Positions 15,282-25,868 of a DNA stretch of 64,000 nucleotides are shown piece after piece. Under the pieces are notes generated by a model, which worked only from the letters and a program-made list of their open reading frames with translations, searched no databases and had not been told where the DNA came from. The position numbers were made by a program, and so were the translations under genes. The first letter of the stretch is position 1, and each line of letters starts with the position of its first letter. Source of the DNA: Natronorubrum thiooxidans (GTDB taxonomy: Archaea > Halobacteriota > Halobacteria > Halobacteriales > Natrialbaceae). The DNA lies in the NCBI RefSeq assembly GCF_900156475.1, contig NZ_FTNR01000003.1, positions 1-64,000 of the forward strand. The letters are read 5' to 3'.

Positions 15282-16034
15282 ATGGAAGCAACAGTACGCG
15301 ACCTGGACGGCAACGACGCGGGCTCGGTTACGCTCCCGGCGGTCTTCGAGACGACGTACCGCCCGGACCTGATCGCCCGCGCCGTTCGTGTCGCCCAGGC
15401 AAACCGAAAGCAGGACTACGGTGCCGACGAGTTCGCTGGCAAGCGCACGCCAGCCGAATCGTTCGGTAGCGGCCGCGGCATGGCCCACGTCCCACGCCAG
15501 GACGGACGCGCTCGACGCGTTCCCCAGGCTGTCAAAGGACGCAAGGCCCACCCGCCAAAGGCCGAGAAAGACCAGTCCGAATCGATCAACACGAAAGAAA
15601 AGAAACTGGCCGTCCGCAGCGCCATCGCGGCGACGACGGACGCCGAACTCGTCGCCGACCGTGGCCACGAGTTCGACGCAGACGCCGAGCTCCCAGTCGT
15701 CGTCGACGACGAGTTCGAGGACCTTCAGAAGACGAAGGAAGTCGTCTCGTTCCTCGAGGCCGCCGGTCTCGAGGCCGACATCGAACGCGCCGACGAGGGT
15801 CGAAGCGTCCGATCCGGACAGGGGAAAGCCCGTGGCCGGAAGTACAAGACGCCGACGTCGATCCTCTTCGTCACCTCGAGTGAGTCCGGCCTCTCTCGTG
15901 CGGCCCGGAACCTCGCTGGTGCCGACGTCACGACGGCTGCGGAGGTCAACGCAGAGGCACTCGCACCCGGCGCACAGCCGGGTCGACTGACCGTCTGGAC
16001 CGAAAGCGCACTCGAGGAGGTGGCAGACCGATGA
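15282..16034 (+). CDS. rpl4: Ribosomal protein uL4
   Basis: A protein of 250 residues starting MEATVRDLDGNDAGSVTLPA. Its long loop, rich in Gly and Arg (KRTPAESFGSGRGMAHVPRQ), is the extension that lines the peptide exit tunnel in archaeal uL4. It ends LTVWTESALEEVADR, close to the usual end of the family. The stop overlaps the rpl23 start by four bases (ATGA), suggesting translational coupling. Confidence 0.97.
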   Translation: MEATVRDLDGNDAGSVTLPAVFETTYRPDLIARAVRVAQANRKQDYGADEFAGKRTPAESFGSGRGMAHVPRQDGRARRVPQAVKGRKAHPPKAEKDQSESINTKEKKLAVRSAIAATTDAELVADRGHEFDADAELPVVVDDEFEDLQKTKEVVSFLEAAGLEADIERADEGRSVRSGQGKARGRKYKTPTSILFVTSSESGLSRAARNLAGADVTTAAEVNAEALAPGAQPGRLTVWTESALEEVADR

Positions 16035-16285
16035 GCTCGATCATCGAGCACCCACTGGTCACGGAGAAGGCGATGAACGACATGGACTACGAGAACAAGC
16101 TCCAGTTCGTCGTCAACCCCGACGCCACCAAACCCGAGATTCGCGACGAAGTCGAAGCTCGCTTCGACATCTCGGTCACTAACGTCAACACGCAGGTAAC
16201 GATGAAAGGCAAGAAGAAAGCGACGATCAAACTGGCCGAGGACGACGACGCTCAGGAAGTCGCCTCCCGGATCGGGGTGTTCTAA
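16031..16285 (+). CDS. rpl23: Ribosomal protein uL23
   Basis: A protein of 84 residues starting MSSIIEHPLVTEKAMNDMDY, the standard archaeal size. The TEKAM and LQFVVNPDATKPEI segments are conserved uL23 features. It sits at the tunnel exit and contributes to the SRP and translocon docking site. It overlaps rpl4 by four bases and is followed by rpl2 after two. Confidence 0.97.
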   Translation: MSSIIEHPLVTEKAMNDMDYENKLQFVVNPDATKPEIRDEVEARFDISVTNVNTQVTMKGKKKATIKLAEDDDAQEVASRIGVF

Positions 16286-16287
16286 GA

Positions 16288-17010
16288 ATGGGACGACGCA
16301 TTCAAGGACAACGACGCGGACGCGGGACATCGACGTTCCGTGCCCCGTCCCATCGCTACAAGGCGAAACTCGACCACAAAAAGGAAGAAGACGACGACGT
16401 CGTTCGCGGGACGGTCGTGGATATCGAACACGACCCCGCTCGCTCGGCACCGATCGCCGCCGTCGAGTTCGAGGATGGCGACCAGCGACTCATCCTCGTG
16501 CCCGAAGGCATCGCTGTCGGTGAGGAGATTCAGGTCGGTGTCTCGGCGGAGATCAAGCCCGGCAACACGCTCCCGCTTGCGGAGATCCCCGAAGGGGTTC
16601 CGGTCTGTAACGTCGAGGCGAACCAGGGCGACGGCGGTCGATTCGCTCGCGCCTCGGGGACCAACGCTGACCTGATCACCCACGACCGCAACGCAGCGGT
16701 CATCCAGCTCCCAAGTGGCGAGGTCAAGCGCCTCGATCCGCAGTGCCGTGCAACCATCGGCGTCGTCGCTGGTGGTGGCCGAACGGAGAAACCGTTCGTC
16801 AAGGCCGGGAACAAGTATCACAAGATGAAGGCACGGGGTACAAAATACCCTCGCGTCCGTGGTGTCGCGATGAACGCCGTCGACCACCCGTTCGGTGGCG
16901 GTGGCCGCCAGCACCCCGGCAAACCCAAGTCCGTCTCGCGGGACGCCCCGCCGGGACGGAAGGTCGGTGACATCTCGTCCCGACGCACCGGTCGAGGTGG
17001 AAACAAATGA
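16288..17010 (+). CDS. rpl2: Ribosomal protein uL2
   Basis: A protein of 240 residues starting [20 protein letters not shown]. It shows the uL2 RNA-binding OB and SH3-like domains and the functional loop [20 protein letters not shown] (about 191-210), whose His contacts the peptidyl-transferase region. The C-terminal tail is basic ([11 protein letters not shown]). It overlaps rps19 by four bases. Confidence 0.97.
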   Translation: MGRRIQGQRRGRGTSTFRAPSHRYKAKLDHKKEEDDDVVRGTVVDIEHDPARSAPIAAVEFEDGDQRLILVPEGIAVGEEIQVGVSAEIKPGNTLPLAEIPEGVPVCNVEANQGDGGRFARASGTNADLITHDRNAAVIQLPSGEVKRLDPQCRATIGVVAGGGRTEKPFVKAGNKYHKMKARGTKYPRVRGVAMNAVDHPFGGGGRQHPGKPKSVSRDAPPGRKVGDISSRRTGRGGNK

Positions 17011-17429
17011 GTCAGGAGTACCGAACCGGCCGTGAAGGTGAGTTTACTTACCGCGGCCACACGCTCGACGAGCTGCAGGCAATGGAGCTCGAAGAAGTTG
17101 CAGAACTGCTCCCCGCACGCAAGCGGCGAAGTATCAAACGCGGTCTCTCCGTCGAGAAGCAGAAGCTACTCGAGAAGGCCCGCGAGAAAGGCGAGGAAGA
17201 GACGGCGAACGCGCCGATTCGAACGCACCTGCGGGATATGCCGATCCTGCCGGAGTTCGTTGACCTGACCTTCGAGGTCTACAACGGACAGTCGTTCGAG
17301 CGCGTCCGCGTCGAACCCGAGATGATCGGACACTATCTCGGCGAGTTCCAGCTGACCCGGACATCCGTCGAACACGGACAGGCCGGTATCGGTGCGACTC
17401 GATCCTCGAAGTTCGTCCCACTGAAGTGA
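17007..17429 (+). CDS. rps19: Ribosomal protein uS19
   Basis: A protein of 140 residues starting [20 protein letters not shown], the archaeal type with an N-terminal extension relative to bacteria. The conserved [20 protein letters not shown] and [13 protein letters not shown] segments are present. It sits in the small-subunit head near the A site. It overlaps rpl2 by four bases; a 7-base gap precedes rpl22. Confidence 0.96.
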   Translation: MSQEYRTGREGEFTYRGHTLDELQAMELEEVAELLPARKRRSIKRGLSVEKQKLLEKAREKGEEETANAPIRTHLRDMPILPEFVDLTFEVYNGQSFERVRVEPEMIGHYLGEFQLTRTSVEHGQAGIGATRSSKFVPLK

Positions 17430-17436
17430 TCACCGT

Positions 17437-17913
17437 ATGGGAATCAACTACTCAGTCGACGCGGACCCGGACGCGACCGCGAAAGCGATGCTTCGGGAGC
17501 GTCACATGAGCCACAAGCACAGCAAAGAGGTCGCCCGCGAACTGAAGGGCCGATCCGTCGAAAACGCTCAGGCGTACCTCCAGGACGTAATCGACCAGAA
17601 GCAGTCGGTCCCGTTCAAGTCCCACAACACCGGCGCGGGTCACCGCTCCGACGTTGAGGGCTGGGACGCCGGCAAATACCCCGAGAAGGTCTCGGAAGCG
17701 TTCCTCGACTTGCTCGAGAACGTCGAGTCCAACGCGGACCACCAGGGCTTCGACGGCGCATCGATGGAGATCGCCCACGTCGCCGCCCACAAAGTTGGCG
17801 AATCGGTCGGCCGCAAGCCCCGCGCAATGGGGCGTGCATCCGCCTGGAACACGCCACAAGTGGACGTCGAAATCGTGGTCGAAGAAACCGAGGACGACGA
17901 GGAAGATAACTAA
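17437..17913 (+). CDS. rpl22: Ribosomal protein uL22
   Basis: A protein of 158 residues starting [20 protein letters not shown]. Typical features are [43 protein letters not shown]-type archaeal insertion (about 66-85) and the tunnel hairpin [20 protein letters not shown]. It ends with an acidic tail. The stop shares one base with the rps3 start (TAATG). Confidence 0.96.
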   Translation: MGINYSVDADPDATAKAMLRERHMSHKHSKEVARELKGRSVENAQAYLQDVIDQKQSVPFKSHNTGAGHRSDVEGWDAGKYPEKVSEAFLDLLENVESNADHQGFDGASMEIAHVAAHKVGESVGRKPRAMGRASAWNTPQVDVEIVVEETEDDEEDN

Positions 17914-18869
17914 TGGCTGACGAACACCAGTTCATCGAAAACGGCCTCCAGCGGTCACAGATCGACGAGTTCTTCCAGGAAGAACTCGGCCGCGCAGGCT
18001 ACGGTGGCATGGACGTCGCCAAAACGCCGATGGGAACCCAGATCGTCCTCAAGGCCGAAAAGCCCGGGATGGTCATCGGCAAAGGTGGCGAGAACATCCG
18101 GAAGGTAACGACGGCTCTCGAGGACAAATTCAACCTCGAGGACCCACAGATCGACGTGCAAGAGGTCGAAGAACCCGACCTGAACGCACGCATCGTCGCC
18201 GACCGACTGGCCAACGCACTCGAGCGTGGCTGGTACTTCCGGAAAGCCGGTCACACGACGATCGACCGGATCATGGAAGCCGGCGCACTCGGCGCCGAGA
18301 TCGTCCTCTCCGGGAAGGTCACGGGCGCACGATCGCGCGTCGAGAAATTCAACCGTGGCTACATCAAGCACAACGGCGAACCCGCCGAAGAGGTAGTCGA
18401 CCACGGCCAGGGCGTCGCGGTGATGAAACTCGGTACGATCGGGGTCGACGTCAAGATCATCCCGCCAGGTGCCGAACTGCCCGACGACTTCGCCGTCTAC
18501 GAAGACATGGACCCCGAAGAAGTCGTCCCCGACGCCGTTGAGGCCAACGAGGCCGAGGGTGTCGAGGAACTCCTCGAGGGCGAACCCGAAGCGGCCGAGG
18601 CAACCGACGCCGACGCCGACGCTGAAGCTGCCGACGCCGAAACGGATGCCGAGGCTGACCTCGACGAAGACGTCGTCGAGGAGGTCATCGAAGCGGAGGT
18701 CGAGGCCGAGGACGAAGCCGTCGACGTTCCCGACGAGTCCCCCGTCGAGGAGGATCTCGACGAGCTCGAGGAAGACGTCGAAGCGGAAGCCGAAGACCTC
18801 GTCGCCGAGATGGAAGACGAGGAGGCCGAAGCTGACGCCGAAGACGCAGACGAGGGAGGTGACGCCTGA
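17913..18869 (+). CDS. rps3: Ribosomal protein uS3 with long acidic tail
   Basis: A protein of 318 residues starting [20 protein letters not shown]. The KH domain is clear ([20 protein letters not shown], about 50-69), followed by the uS3 C-terminal domain through [20 protein letters not shown]. From about residue 195 to the end there is an almost wholly Asp/Glu/Ala tail of over 100 residues with AEA/ADA-type repetition, well beyond the core. Such tails occur in haloarchaeal uS3; their function is not known to me. Start and stop codons overlap the neighbours by one base. Confidence 0.95.
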   Translation: MADEHQFIENGLQRSQIDEFFQEELGRAGYGGMDVAKTPMGTQIVLKAEKPGMVIGKGGENIRKVTTALEDKFNLEDPQIDVQEVEEPDLNARIVADRLANALERGWYFRKAGHTTIDRIMEAGALGAEIVLSGKVTGARSRVEKFNRGYIKHNGEPAEEVVDHGQGVAVMKLGTIGVDVKIIPPGAELPDDFAVYEDMDPEEVVPDAVEANEAEGVEELLEGEPEAAEATDADADAEAADAETDAEADLDEDVVEEVIEAEVEAEDEAVDVPDESPVEEDLDELEEDVEAEAEDLVAEMEDEEAEADAEDADEGGDA

Positions 18870-19084
18870 TGGCGATTCTCCACGTCGAAGAGATCCGCGA
18901 CATGACGGCCGCAGAACGAGCAGAGGAACTCGAGGAACTCGAGACGGAACTGCTGAACCAGAAGTCCGTTCTCGCAGCTGGTGGTGCACCGGAGAACCCA
19001 GGTCGTATCGGCGAACTGGGCACCACCGTCGCGCGGATCAAGACGATCCAGCGCGAGGAAGGCGACCTCGAAGACGAGGAGTAA
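18869..19084 (+). CDS. rpl29: Ribosomal protein uL29
   Basis: A protein of 71 residues starting [20 protein letters not shown]. It is the usual two-helix protein with [20 protein letters not shown] and the [10 protein letters not shown] ending, docking at the tunnel exit next to uL23. It overlaps rps3 by one base and precedes the RNase P gene by seven. Confidence 0.95.
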   Translation: MAILHVEEIRDMTAAERAEELEELETELLNQKSVLAAGGAPENPGRIGELGTTVARIKTIQREEGDLEDEE

Positions 19085-19091
19085 GATAACA

Positions 19092-19496
19092 ATGGCACTG
19101 ACACCCGAGACCCTGCCGCGACACGAACTCAACGGGCTCCTCGTCCGAGTCGTCGAGAGTGACGACGCCGCGCGAGTGGGCCTCGAGGGCCGAGTCGTCA
19201 TCGAGACGGCGAACACCCTCTCTATCGAGATTCGGAACGGTGGCGAGTCTCGGGTCGTGATGGTGCCAAAGTCGGGCTCGACGTTCGAGTTCGCGATCAC
19301 AGATGACGCCGCCGACTTCCCGAAGGAGTCGGGGACCATGTCCAAACTGGCCGACACTCAACCTGCGGGCACCGAGCAATCGGACGCCGCAGACAGCGCC
19401 GGCGAGGATGTGGCCTACGTTACGGTCGATGGATCGCGATTGCTCTCACGCCCTGCCCGACGCACGGAAACTAGTGGTGATTCACCATGGCAATAG
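19092..19496 (+). CDS. rnp1: Ribonuclease P protein component 1 (Rpp29/POP4 family)
   Basis: A protein of 134 residues starting [20 protein letters not shown]. The core Sm-like barrel is visible as [18 protein letters not shown] and [14 protein letters not shown], typical of archaeal Rnp1. A linker from about residue 80 to 105 lacks conservation and may be a haloarchaeal insertion. It is part of the RNase P holoenzyme that trims tRNA 5' ends. Its 3' end overlaps the rps17 start by 10 bases. The ATG at 19092 follows the rpl29 stop by seven bases. Confidence 0.93.
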   Translation: MALTPETLPRHELNGLLVRVVESDDAARVGLEGRVVIETANTLSIEIRNGGESRVVMVPKSGSTFEFAITDDAADFPKESGTMSKLADTQPAGTEQSDAADSAGEDVAYVTVDGSRLLSRPARRTETSGDSPWQ

Positions 19497-19924
19497 GACT
19501 AGACGTTCAAACCCCTCCGGAACCCGAAAACCCGGAGGAATACGACTACGAGACGTGTCCGTTCTATGGCGAGCTTCCCGTTCGAGGACAGATCCTCGAA
19601 GGGCAGGTCGTCTCGACGGACATGGACAAGACCGTAGTCGTCGAGCGAGAGTACGATGTGGCGGTACCCAAATACGACCGCCTCATGAAACGACGCTCGC
19701 GCATTCCGGCACACGTGCCGGGCGTGCTCGAGCCGCTCTCGGTCGGTGACTCGGTCAAGATCGCAGAGACCCGACCACTGTCGAAGACGAAATCGCACGT
19801 GGTCGTCGAAATAACCGAAGAAGCAACTGCAGCCGACGTCGCCGAACTGACCGGCGAAAGCGAGCCGGATCCACAGCTTTCAGCCGACGACCTCGGCGGC
19901 AACGACGAGGAGGGTGATGAGTGA
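19487..19924 (+). CDS. rps17: Ribosomal protein uS17
   Basis: A protein of 145 residues starting [20 protein letters not shown]. The OB-fold core is present in [38 protein letters not shown] and [20 protein letters not shown]. It binds 16S rRNA early in assembly. A C-terminal acidic extension of about 30 residues is present. It overlaps rnp1 by 10 bases and rpl14 by one. Confidence 0.96.
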   Translation: MAIGLDVQTPPEPENPEEYDYETCPFYGELPVRGQILEGQVVSTDMDKTVVVEREYDVAVPKYDRLMKRRSRIPAHVPGVLEPLSVGDSVKIAETRPLSKTKSHVVVEITEEATAADVAELTGESEPDPQLSADDLGGNDEEGDE

Positions 19925-20322
19925 TGGAGGCAATGAAAGCCGACGTCACCCAGGGACTCAAGAAGGGGTCGCTGGTCACGTGTGCCGACAACACTGGCGC
20001 ACGCGAACTCAAAGTCCTCAGCGTCGCGGGCTACCACGGCACCAAGAACCGCCAGCCGAAGGCGGGACTCGGTGACAAAGTGACCGTCTCGGTCACCAAG
20101 GGTACCCCGGAGATGCGCCGGCAGGTCCTCGAGGCCGTCATCGTCCGCCAGCGGCAATCGATCCGCCGGCCAGACGGGACGCGACTGAAGTTCGAGGACA
20201 ACGCGGCCGTCATCATCGACGAGAACGAAGAGCCCCGCGGAACGGAGATCAAGGGGCCGATCGCCCGCGAAGTCGCAGAGCGCTTCGGAGCAATCGCAAG
20301 TACCGCAACGATGATCGTATAG
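19924..20322 (+). CDS. rpl14: Ribosomal protein uL14
   Basis: A protein of 132 residues starting [20 protein letters not shown]. Signature segments are [19 protein letters not shown] and the [20 protein letters not shown] segment. It contacts uL19/eL24-side elements at the subunit interface. The ATG at 19924 overlaps the rps17 stop (TGATG); a GTG one codon earlier and an ATG three codons later are alternatives. Confidence 0.96.
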   Translation: MEAMKADVTQGLKKGSLVTCADNTGARELKVLSVAGYHGTKNRQPKAGLGDKVTVSVTKGTPEMRRQVLEAVIVRQRQSIRRPDGTRLKFEDNAAVIIDENEEPRGTEIKGPIAREVAERFGAIASTATMIV

Positions 20323-20325
20323 ACA

Positions 20326-20682
20326 ATGAGCAAGCAACCACACAAACAGCGAAACCAGACGGAGCATGCGCCGCTGCACGAGCGAGGAAAGCAGCTCCAC
20401 GCGACGCTGTCCGACGACCTCCGCGAGGAGTATGGGACTCGACGAACCCGCGTCAATGCGGGCGACACCGTCGAGATCATGCGCGGCGACCACGCCGGAA
20501 CGGAAGGCGAGGTCCTTCGTGCGATCCTCGAGGACGGGACCATCCACGTCGAGGACGTGACGGTCGAGACGGCAGACGGCGAAGAAGTGCCACGACCGCT
20601 TGCCCCCTCGAACGTCCGTCTTACGGAACTCGATCTGGACGACGAGCGTCGCAAGGCGCGCCTCGAAGGTGATACCGAATGA
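20326..20682 (+). CDS. rpl24: Ribosomal protein uL24
   Basis: A protein of 118 residues starting [20 protein letters not shown]. The KOW motif lies at about residues 46-70 ([20 protein letters not shown]). It is an assembly initiator near the tunnel exit. It overlaps rps4e by four bases. Confidence 0.96.
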   Translation: MSKQPHKQRNQTEHAPLHERGKQLHATLSDDLREEYGTRRTRVNAGDTVEIMRGDHAGTEGEVLRAILEDGTIHVEDVTVETADGEEVPRPLAPSNVRLTELDLDDERRKARLEGDTE

Positions 20683-21389
20683 GCAACCACCAGAAACGAC
20701 TGTCCGTACCAAAGTCCTGGCCGGTCGAGCGGAAGACTAACGTCTTCACGGTCAAGGCCGGTGCCGGTCCACACGGCAAAGAGGGCGTCCCACTCGTCGT
20801 CTTGCTGCGGGACGTACTCGGCTACGTGGACTCGAAGAAAGAAGCACGATACGCCCTCTCCGAGGATGCGATCCTCGTCAACGGGAACCCAATCAATGAC
20901 GAACAGCGCCCGATCGGCATGTTCGACATTATCGCGTTCCCCGGTCGAGAGGAGTACTACCGCGTCTTCCCCGACGAAGGCGGTCGCCTCGCGCTGACGG
21001 CGATCAGCGAGGACGCTGCCGGGAGTCGCCTCGGCAAGATCGATGGCAAACAACAGATCCCCGGCGGGGACACACAGTTGACGCTCCACGATGGCACGAA
21101 CGTCATCGTCGACGACGGCAGTGAGTACAACACGACCGACTCGATCGTCGTCGACAACGACGACAAGTCGATCGTGGCTCACTTCCCGTTCGAAGAAGGT
21201 GCGCTCGTGACGGCCATCCGTGGCAACCACGGTGGCAAGATCGGCGAACTCGACGCGATCGACATCACGCCAGGCAGTGGTCCGAACACCGTCGGCGTCT
21301 CCACGGATGACGATGGCTTCGAGACGATTCAGGAGTACATCGTCGTCATCGACGAGAACTTCACTGGCGACGCAGGTGATGACGAATGA
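20679..21389 (+). CDS. rps4e: Ribosomal protein eS4
   Basis: A protein of 236 residues starting [20 protein letters not shown]. It has the S4-like RNA-binding segment ([20 protein letters not shown], about 54-73), the central eS4 domain, and a KOW motif near the C-terminus ([20 protein letters not shown]). It is found in archaea and eukaryotes, not bacteria. Overlaps of four bases join it to rpl24 and rpl5. Confidence 0.96.
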   Translation: MSNHQKRLSVPKSWPVERKTNVFTVKAGAGPHGKEGVPLVVLLRDVLGYVDSKKEARYALSEDAILVNGNPINDEQRPIGMFDIIAFPGREEYYRVFPDEGGRLALTAISEDAAGSRLGKIDGKQQIPGGDTQLTLHDGTNVIVDDGSEYNTTDSIVVDNDDKSIVAHFPFEEGALVTAIRGNHGGKIGELDAIDITPGSGPNTVGVSTDDDGFETIQEYIVVIDENFTGDAGDDE

Positions 21390-21922
21390 GCGAAGCTGAT
21401 GCCGGCGAGTTCCACGAGATGCGCAAGCCCCGCGTCGAGAAAGTCGTCGTCCACATGGGCGTCGGCCGCGGTGGCCGCGAACTCGGCAAGGCCGAAGACA
21501 TCCTCGAGGAAGTCACGGAGCAAGAAAGCGTTCGAACTCAGGCGAAAAAGACCGAACCCGACTTCGGCATTCGTCAGGGCGACCCGATCGGCGCGAAGGT
21601 CACCCTTCGCGGCGAAGAGGCCGCTGGGTTCCTCGAGACGGCACTGCCGCTTGCAGACCTCTCGGCGAAGCAGTTCGACGATACTGGCAACTTCAGCTTC
21701 GGTGTTGCAGAACACACGGAGTTCCCCAGCCAGGAGTACGACCCGAACGTCGGGATCTACGGCATGGACGTCACCGTCAACCTGGTCCGTCCGGGCTACC
21801 GCGTCGCAAAACGCGACAAGGCCAACCGTTCGATCCCCTCGAGCCACCGACTCACCCCCGAGGACGCGATTGCGTACCTCGAGGCGAACTTCGACGTGAG
21901 CGTGGAGGCAGACGATGAGTGA
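21386..21922 (+). CDS. rpl5: Ribosomal protein uL5
   Basis: A protein of 178 residues starting [20 protein letters not shown]. Conserved [34 protein letters not shown] and [20 protein letters not shown] segments are present. It binds 5S rRNA and contacts the P-site tRNA. It overlaps rps14 by eight bases. Confidence 0.96.
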   Translation: MSEADAGEFHEMRKPRVEKVVVHMGVGRGGRELGKAEDILEEVTEQESVRTQAKKTEPDFGIRQGDPIGAKVTLRGEEAAGFLETALPLADLSAKQFDDTGNFSFGVAEHTEFPSQEYDPNVGIYGMDVTVNLVRPGYRVAKRDKANRSIPSSHRLTPEDAIAYLEANFDVSVEADDE

Positions 21923-22103
21923 AACTGAAACAGACGTAGAAAACGAGCGCACGGGCGAGCACGCCGCAAAGCGCACCGGGCAGGAAGCGGCCTGCCAGCG
22001 CTGTGGCCGCAAACAGGGGCTTGTCGGCAAGTACGACATCAACCTCTGTCGGCAGTGCTTCCGCGAGATTGCTCGTGACATGGGATTCAGGAAGTATCGA
22101 TAA
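21915..22103 (+). CDS. rps14: Ribosomal protein uS14, zinc-binding form
   Basis: A protein of 62 residues starting [20 protein letters not shown]. Two CxxC pairs (CQRCG and CRQCF) are separated by 14 residues and form the zinc ribbon of the C+ type. It ends RDMGFRKYR, the standard end. The N-terminal 20 residues are an acidic haloarchaeal extension. It overlaps rpl5 by eight bases, and rps8 begins one base after the stop. Confidence 0.95.
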   Translation: MSETETDVENERTGEHAAKRTGQEAACQRCGRKQGLVGKYDINLCRQCFREIARDMGFRKYR

Positions 22104-22104
22104 T

Positions 22105-22497
22105 ATGACTGGAAACGATCCACTCAGCAACGCGCTCTCGGGACTCGACAACGCCGAGAGCGTGGGGCATCTGACCCACGAGGTAACACCCGCCTCCAAC
22201 GAGATCGGCAGCGTACTCGAGGTCTTCTACGACCGCGGGTACATCGACGGCTTCGAGTACGTCGACGACGGCAAAGCCGGTCAGTTTGAGGTCGAACTGA
22301 AAGGAGCGATCAACCAGTGTGGCCCCGTCAAGCCCCGCTACGCCGTTGGCGCAGAAGACTTCGAGAAATGGGAGAAACGCTATCTTCCCGCTCGAGGCTT
22401 CGGTGCACTCGTCGTCACGACGAGCAGCGGCATCATGAGCCACTACGAGGCTCGTGAGCAGGGAATTGGTGGTCAGGTTATCGCATACGTCTACTAA
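22105..22497 (+). CDS. rps8: Ribosomal protein uS8
   Basis: A protein of 130 residues starting [20 protein letters not shown]. The C-terminal [20 protein letters not shown] is the signature that binds the central domain of 16S rRNA. In bacteria uS8 autoregulates the spc operon; archaeal control is not established from this sequence. It is followed by rpl6 after two bases. Confidence 0.96.
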   Translation: MTGNDPLSNALSGLDNAESVGHLTHEVTPASNEIGSVLEVFYDRGYIDGFEYVDDGKAGQFEVELKGAINQCGPVKPRYAVGAEDFEKWEKRYLPARGFGALVVTTSSGIMSHYEAREQGIGGQVIAYVY

Positions 22498-22499
22498 CC

Positions 22500-23033
22500 A
22501 TGCGAGTCGAACTGGAAATCCCTGACAACGTAACCGTCGAGATCGACCATCTCGACGTGACCGTCGACGGTCCGGAAGGCAGCGTCACGCGCCGCCTCTG
22601 GTACCCCGACGTGTCCGTCGAGACGGAAGACGACAGTGTGGTAATCGAAAGCGACGCCGAGGACGCGAAAACGAACGCGACCGTCGGCACCTTCGAGAGC
22701 CACATCCGTAACGCCTTCCACGGCGTGACCGAGGGCTGGGAGTACAAGATGGAAGTCTTCTACTCTCACTTCCCGATGCAGGTCCGCGTGGACGGCGACG
22801 AGGTCGTCATCGAGAACTTCCTCGGCGAGAAGGCACCGCGACGCACGACTATCCACGGTGAGACGGACGTCTCCGTCGACGACGAACGCCTCGTTCTCTC
22901 CGGCCCGAACAAAGAGAACGTCGGCCAGACGGCGGCAGACATCGAGCAGCTGACCCGTGTCAGCGGCAAGGACACCCGAATCTTCCAGGACGGGGTCTAC
23001 ATCACCGAGAAACCCGCGAAAGGAGGTGCCTGA
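22500..23033 (+). CDS. rpl6: Ribosomal protein uL6
   Basis: A protein of 177 residues starting MRVELEIPDNVTVEIDHLDV. The two tandem alpha/beta domains are visible, the first with VTVDGPEGSVTRRLWYPDV and the second with the conserved GPNKENVGQTAADIEQLTRV. It sits near the sarcin-ricin loop and GTPase centre. Spacing is two bases after rps8 and three before rpl32e. Confidence 0.96.
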   Translation: MRVELEIPDNVTVEIDHLDVTVDGPEGSVTRRLWYPDVSVETEDDSVVIESDAEDAKTNATVGTFESHIRNAFHGVTEGWEYKMEVFYSHFPMQVRVDGDEVVIENFLGEKAPRRTTIHGETDVSVDDERLVLSGPNKENVGQTAADIEQLTRVSGKDTRIFQDGVYITEKPAKGGA

Positions 23034-23036
23034 TAG

Positions 23037-23762
23037 ATGGCAGACGAAGACCAAGCAAACGACGAGCCACAGGAGCTCGAGGACATCAGCGGCGTCGGTG
23101 AGAGCAAGGCAGACGCCTTGCGCGAAGCCGGCTTCGAGTCCATCGAGGACGTCAAAGAGGCCGACCAGGACGACCTGGCCGAGGCCGACGGCGTCGGGAA
23201 CGCACTTGCGGCCCGAATCAAAGCCGACGTCGGCGATCTCGAGGTCACCGAAGAGACCGACGCCGAGATCGAAGACGAAGGCGTTGAAGAAGAAGAGCCA
23301 GCCGAAGACGTCGAGACCGAACTGCAGCCCCGCGGGCTGACCGAGAAGACGCCCGAGCTTTCCGACGAGGAAGAACGGCTGCTCCAGCGCCGCCGTAGCG
23401 AGGGTAAACCGCAGTTCAATCGACAGGACTACCACAAGAAAAAGCGGACGCCCGAATCCTGGCGCCGCCCACGCGGTCAGCTGTCGAAACAGCGCCGTGG
23501 TGTCAAAGGGAAGGGGCCGAAAGTGTCGGCCGGCTACCGGACGCCCGAAAGCGTTCGGGGCAAACACCCAAGCGGCTTCGAAGAGGTCTACGTCGAGAAC
23601 ACCGACGACCTCGAGGGTGTCGACGGCGACCAGCAGGCGGTTCGCATCGCCTCCGCTGTCGGCGCGCGCAAGCGCGAGCGGATCGAAGAACAGGCCGAGG
23701 AACAGGGCGTTCGCGTCCTGAACCCGACCTACGAGGAAGTCGAGGTGGAATCCAATGACTGA
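23037..23762 (+). CDS. rpl32e: Ribosomal protein eL32 with N-terminal helix-hairpin-helix extension
   Basis: A protein of 241 residues starting [20 protein letters not shown]. The C-terminal about 130 residues are the canonical eL32 ([40 protein letters not shown]). Before it, residues about 15-65 form a helix-hairpin-helix pair ([20 protein letters not shown] then [14 protein letters not shown]) followed by an acidic linker. The extension is known in haloarchaeal eL32; it resembles DNA/RNA-binding HhH domains, but its purpose is unclear. It overlaps rpl19e by eight bases. Confidence 0.94.
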   Translation: MADEDQANDEPQELEDISGVGESKADALREAGFESIEDVKEADQDDLAEADGVGNALAARIKADVGDLEVTEETDAEIEDEGVEEEEPAEDVETELQPRGLTEKTPELSDEEERLLQRRRSEGKPQFNRQDYHKKKRTPESWRRPRGQLSKQRRGVKGKGPKVSAGYRTPESVRGKHPSGFEEVYVENTDDLEGVDGDQQAVRIASAVGARKRERIEEQAEEQGVRVLNPTYEEVEVESND

Positions 23763-24204
23763 TCTCTCCGCACAGAAGCGACTCGCAGCTGACGTCTTAG
23801 ACGTTGGCAAGAACCGCGTCTGGTTCGATCCCGATGCGCAGGCGGACATCGCCGAAGCGATCACCCGCGACGAGATCCGCGACCTCGTCGACGAGGGTCG
23901 CATTCAGGCTGAAGACGCCAAGGGCAACTCTCGTGGCCGCGCTCGTGAGCGCAACGCAAAACGCGCGTACGGTCACCAGAACGGCCCCGGCAAGCGCCGC
24001 GGTAAGAAAGGCGCTCGCCAGAACGAGAAAGACGAATGGCAGAACAAGATTCGCGCACAGCGACGGAAGCTGCGTGAACTCCGCGACAAGGGCGAGTTGA
24101 CGCCCACGCAGTACCGCCAGCTCTACAAGAAAGCCGGCGGTGGGGAGTTCCGTAGCGTCCAGTATCTGTTGAACTACATCGACGACACCTACGGTGACCA
24201 ATAA
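23755..24204 (+). CDS. rpl19e: Ribosomal protein eL19
   Basis: A protein of 149 residues starting [20 protein letters not shown]. Helical and basic, with [20 protein letters not shown] and the long C-terminal helix [20 protein letters not shown]. It reaches across the subunit interface and occurs in archaea and eukaryotes. One base is shared with rpl18. Confidence 0.96.
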   Translation: MTDLSAQKRLAADVLDVGKNRVWFDPDAQADIAEAITRDEIRDLVDEGRIQAEDAKGNSRGRARERNAKRAYGHQNGPGKRRGKKGARQNEKDEWQNKIRAQRRKLRELRDKGELTPTQYRQLYKKAGGGEFRSVQYLLNYIDDTYGDQ

Positions 24205-24752
24205 TGGCGACAGGACCACGATACAAGGTACCGATGCGGCGTCGCCGTGAGGTCCGGACGGACTACCACCAGAGGTTGCGCCTGCTGAAATCGGGTAAGC
24301 CCCGTCTCGTTGCTCGAAAGAGCAACAAGCATACTACGGCGCAGCTGATCACTCCCGGACCTCAGGGAGACGAGACGCTCGCAAGCGCACACTCGAGCGA
24401 TCTAGAAGCGTACGGCTGGGACGCGCCCACAGGAAACATCTCTGCGGCTTATCTGACCGGCCTGCTGGCCGGCAAACGCGCCGTCGACGCCGGCCTCGAG
24501 GAGGCAGTCCTCGATATCGGTCTCAACACGGCGACACCCGGGAACAAAGTGTTCGCGGTACAGGAAGGCGCAATCGACGCGGGGCTCGAGATCCCGCACA
24601 ACGACAGCGTGCTTGCAGACTGGTCACGTACCCGCGGCGAACACATCGCCGAGTACGCCGAACAGTTGGACGAGCCGCTGTATAGTGGAGAATTCGACGC
24701 AACGGATCTCCCCGAACACTTCGACGAGGTACGAGAGGCGATTCTCGAATGA
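24204..24752 (+). CDS. rpl18: Ribosomal protein uL18
   Basis: A protein of 182 residues starting [20 protein letters not shown]. The [20 protein letters not shown] segment is the 5S rRNA-binding region and [20 protein letters not shown] belongs to the core. It is of the longer archaeal type. Its stop overlaps rps5 by four bases. Confidence 0.96.
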   Translation: MATGPRYKVPMRRRREVRTDYHQRLRLLKSGKPRLVARKSNKHTTAQLITPGPQGDETLASAHSSDLEAYGWDAPTGNISAAYLTGLLAGKRAVDAGLEEAVLDIGLNTATPGNKVFAVQEGAIDAGLEIPHNDSVLADWSRTRGEHIAEYAEQLDEPLYSGEFDATDLPEHFDEVREAILE

Positions 24753-25402
24753 GCAACTACAACGACAGCGGATGGGAACCCGTCACCCGTCTCGGTCGGA
24801 TGGTCCAAGAGGGCGAGATCGACGACATGGAGACCGCCCTCAACTCGGGACTCCCGCTAAAGGAACCCGAAATCGTCGATCAGCTCTTGCCGGGGCTCGA
24901 CGACGAAGTGCTGGACATCAACATGGTCCAGCGTATGACGGACTCCGGACGCCGCGTGAAGTTCCGATGTGTCGTCGCGGTCGGTAACCGCGACGGGTAC
25001 ATCGGCTACGCGGAAGGTCGAGACGACCAGGTCGGGTCTGCCATCCAGAAGGCGATCGGTATCGCGAAACTGAACATCATCCAGGTGCCACGCGGCTCCG
25101 GTTCGTGGGAAGACCGCTCGGACCGACCCCACTCGCTGACTCGTCGGACCACCGGTAAAGCCGGCTCCGTCGAGGTCGAGGTCATCCCTGCCCCCGAAGG
25201 GTTGGGGCTGGCTGCAAGCGACACCGTCCGTCACGTTCTTGAACTGGCCGGCATCGAAAACGCCTGGACCAAGAGCCACGGCAACACCCGAACGACGGTC
25301 AACCTCGCGAAGGCGACGTTCAACGCACTCGAGAACGCATCGCAGTCGCGTCACCCACAGCGCCGTCCCGACCGAGAAGCAGCCGAGGTGACTGAACAAT
25401 GA
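24749..25402 (+). CDS. rps5: Ribosomal protein uS5
   Basis: A protein of 217 residues starting [20 protein letters not shown]. The dsRBD-like domain ([20 protein letters not shown]) and the C-terminal GHMP-like domain ([20 protein letters not shown]) are both present. It helps shape the mRNA entry site and decoding fidelity. It overlaps rpl18 and rpl30 by four bases each. Confidence 0.96.
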   Translation: MSNYNDSGWEPVTRLGRMVQEGEIDDMETALNSGLPLKEPEIVDQLLPGLDDEVLDINMVQRMTDSGRRVKFRCVVAVGNRDGYIGYAEGRDDQVGSAIQKAIGIAKLNIIQVPRGSGSWEDRSDRPHSLTRRTTGKAGSVEVEVIPAPEGLGLAASDTVRHVLELAGIENAWTKSHGNTRTTVNLAKATFNALENASQSRHPQRRPDREAAEVTEQ

Positions 25403-25866
25403 AGGCGATCGTTCAGGTTCGTGGTGAAGTGAACCGCCAGCAAGACGTACAGGATACGCTGTCGATGCTCAACATTCACAGCATCAACCATTGTGCACTC
25501 GTTCCCGAGACCGATACCTACCAGGGGATGATCACGAAGGTCAACGACTACGTCGCCGTCGGCGAACCCGACGCTGACGTCCTCGAGACGCTGCTCGCCA
25601 AGCGATCCGAGCCCCTCGAAGGGAAGCAGTCGGACGTTGACGAGGAGTGGCTCGCCGACAACACCGAGTACGACGACTTCGGTGCGCTCGCCGAGGCACT
25701 CCTGGCAGAGGAGACAACGCTTCGTGAGCAGGGACTGTCGCCGACGCTTCGACTCCACCCACCACGCGGTGGCCACAACGGCATCAAGAAGCCGACCGTC
25801 GAAGGCGGCCAACTCGGAAAACATACAACCGAAGAGATTAACGATCTCCTCGAGTCGATGCGATAA
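25399..25866 (+). CDS. rpl30: Ribosomal protein uL30
   Basis: A protein of 155 residues starting [20 protein letters not shown], the long archaeal form. Features are [20 protein letters not shown] in the core and the basic [20 protein letters not shown] near the C-terminus. It binds domain II of 23S rRNA. Two bases separate it from rpl15. Confidence 0.96.
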   Translation: MKAIVQVRGEVNRQQDVQDTLSMLNIHSINHCALVPETDTYQGMITKVNDYVAVGEPDADVLETLLAKRSEPLEGKQSDVDEEWLADNTEYDDFGALAEALLAEETTLREQGLSPTLRLHPPRGGHNGIKKPTVEGGQLGKHTTEEINDLLESMR

Positions 25867-25868
25867 CA

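Noticed and set aside
20031-21230. A 399-codon open frame on the minus strand, antisense to rpl14-rps4e
   Set aside because: It overlaps several certain ribosomal genes and has the low-complexity Arg/Ser/Val-rich composition of GC-driven antisense frames. No promoter or family likeness.
22494-23903. A 469-codon minus-strand frame opposite rpl6-rpl32e-rpl19e
   Set aside because: It is antisense to three well-identified ribosomal genes; its Val/Leu/Phe-rich translation mirrors the codon bias of the other strand.
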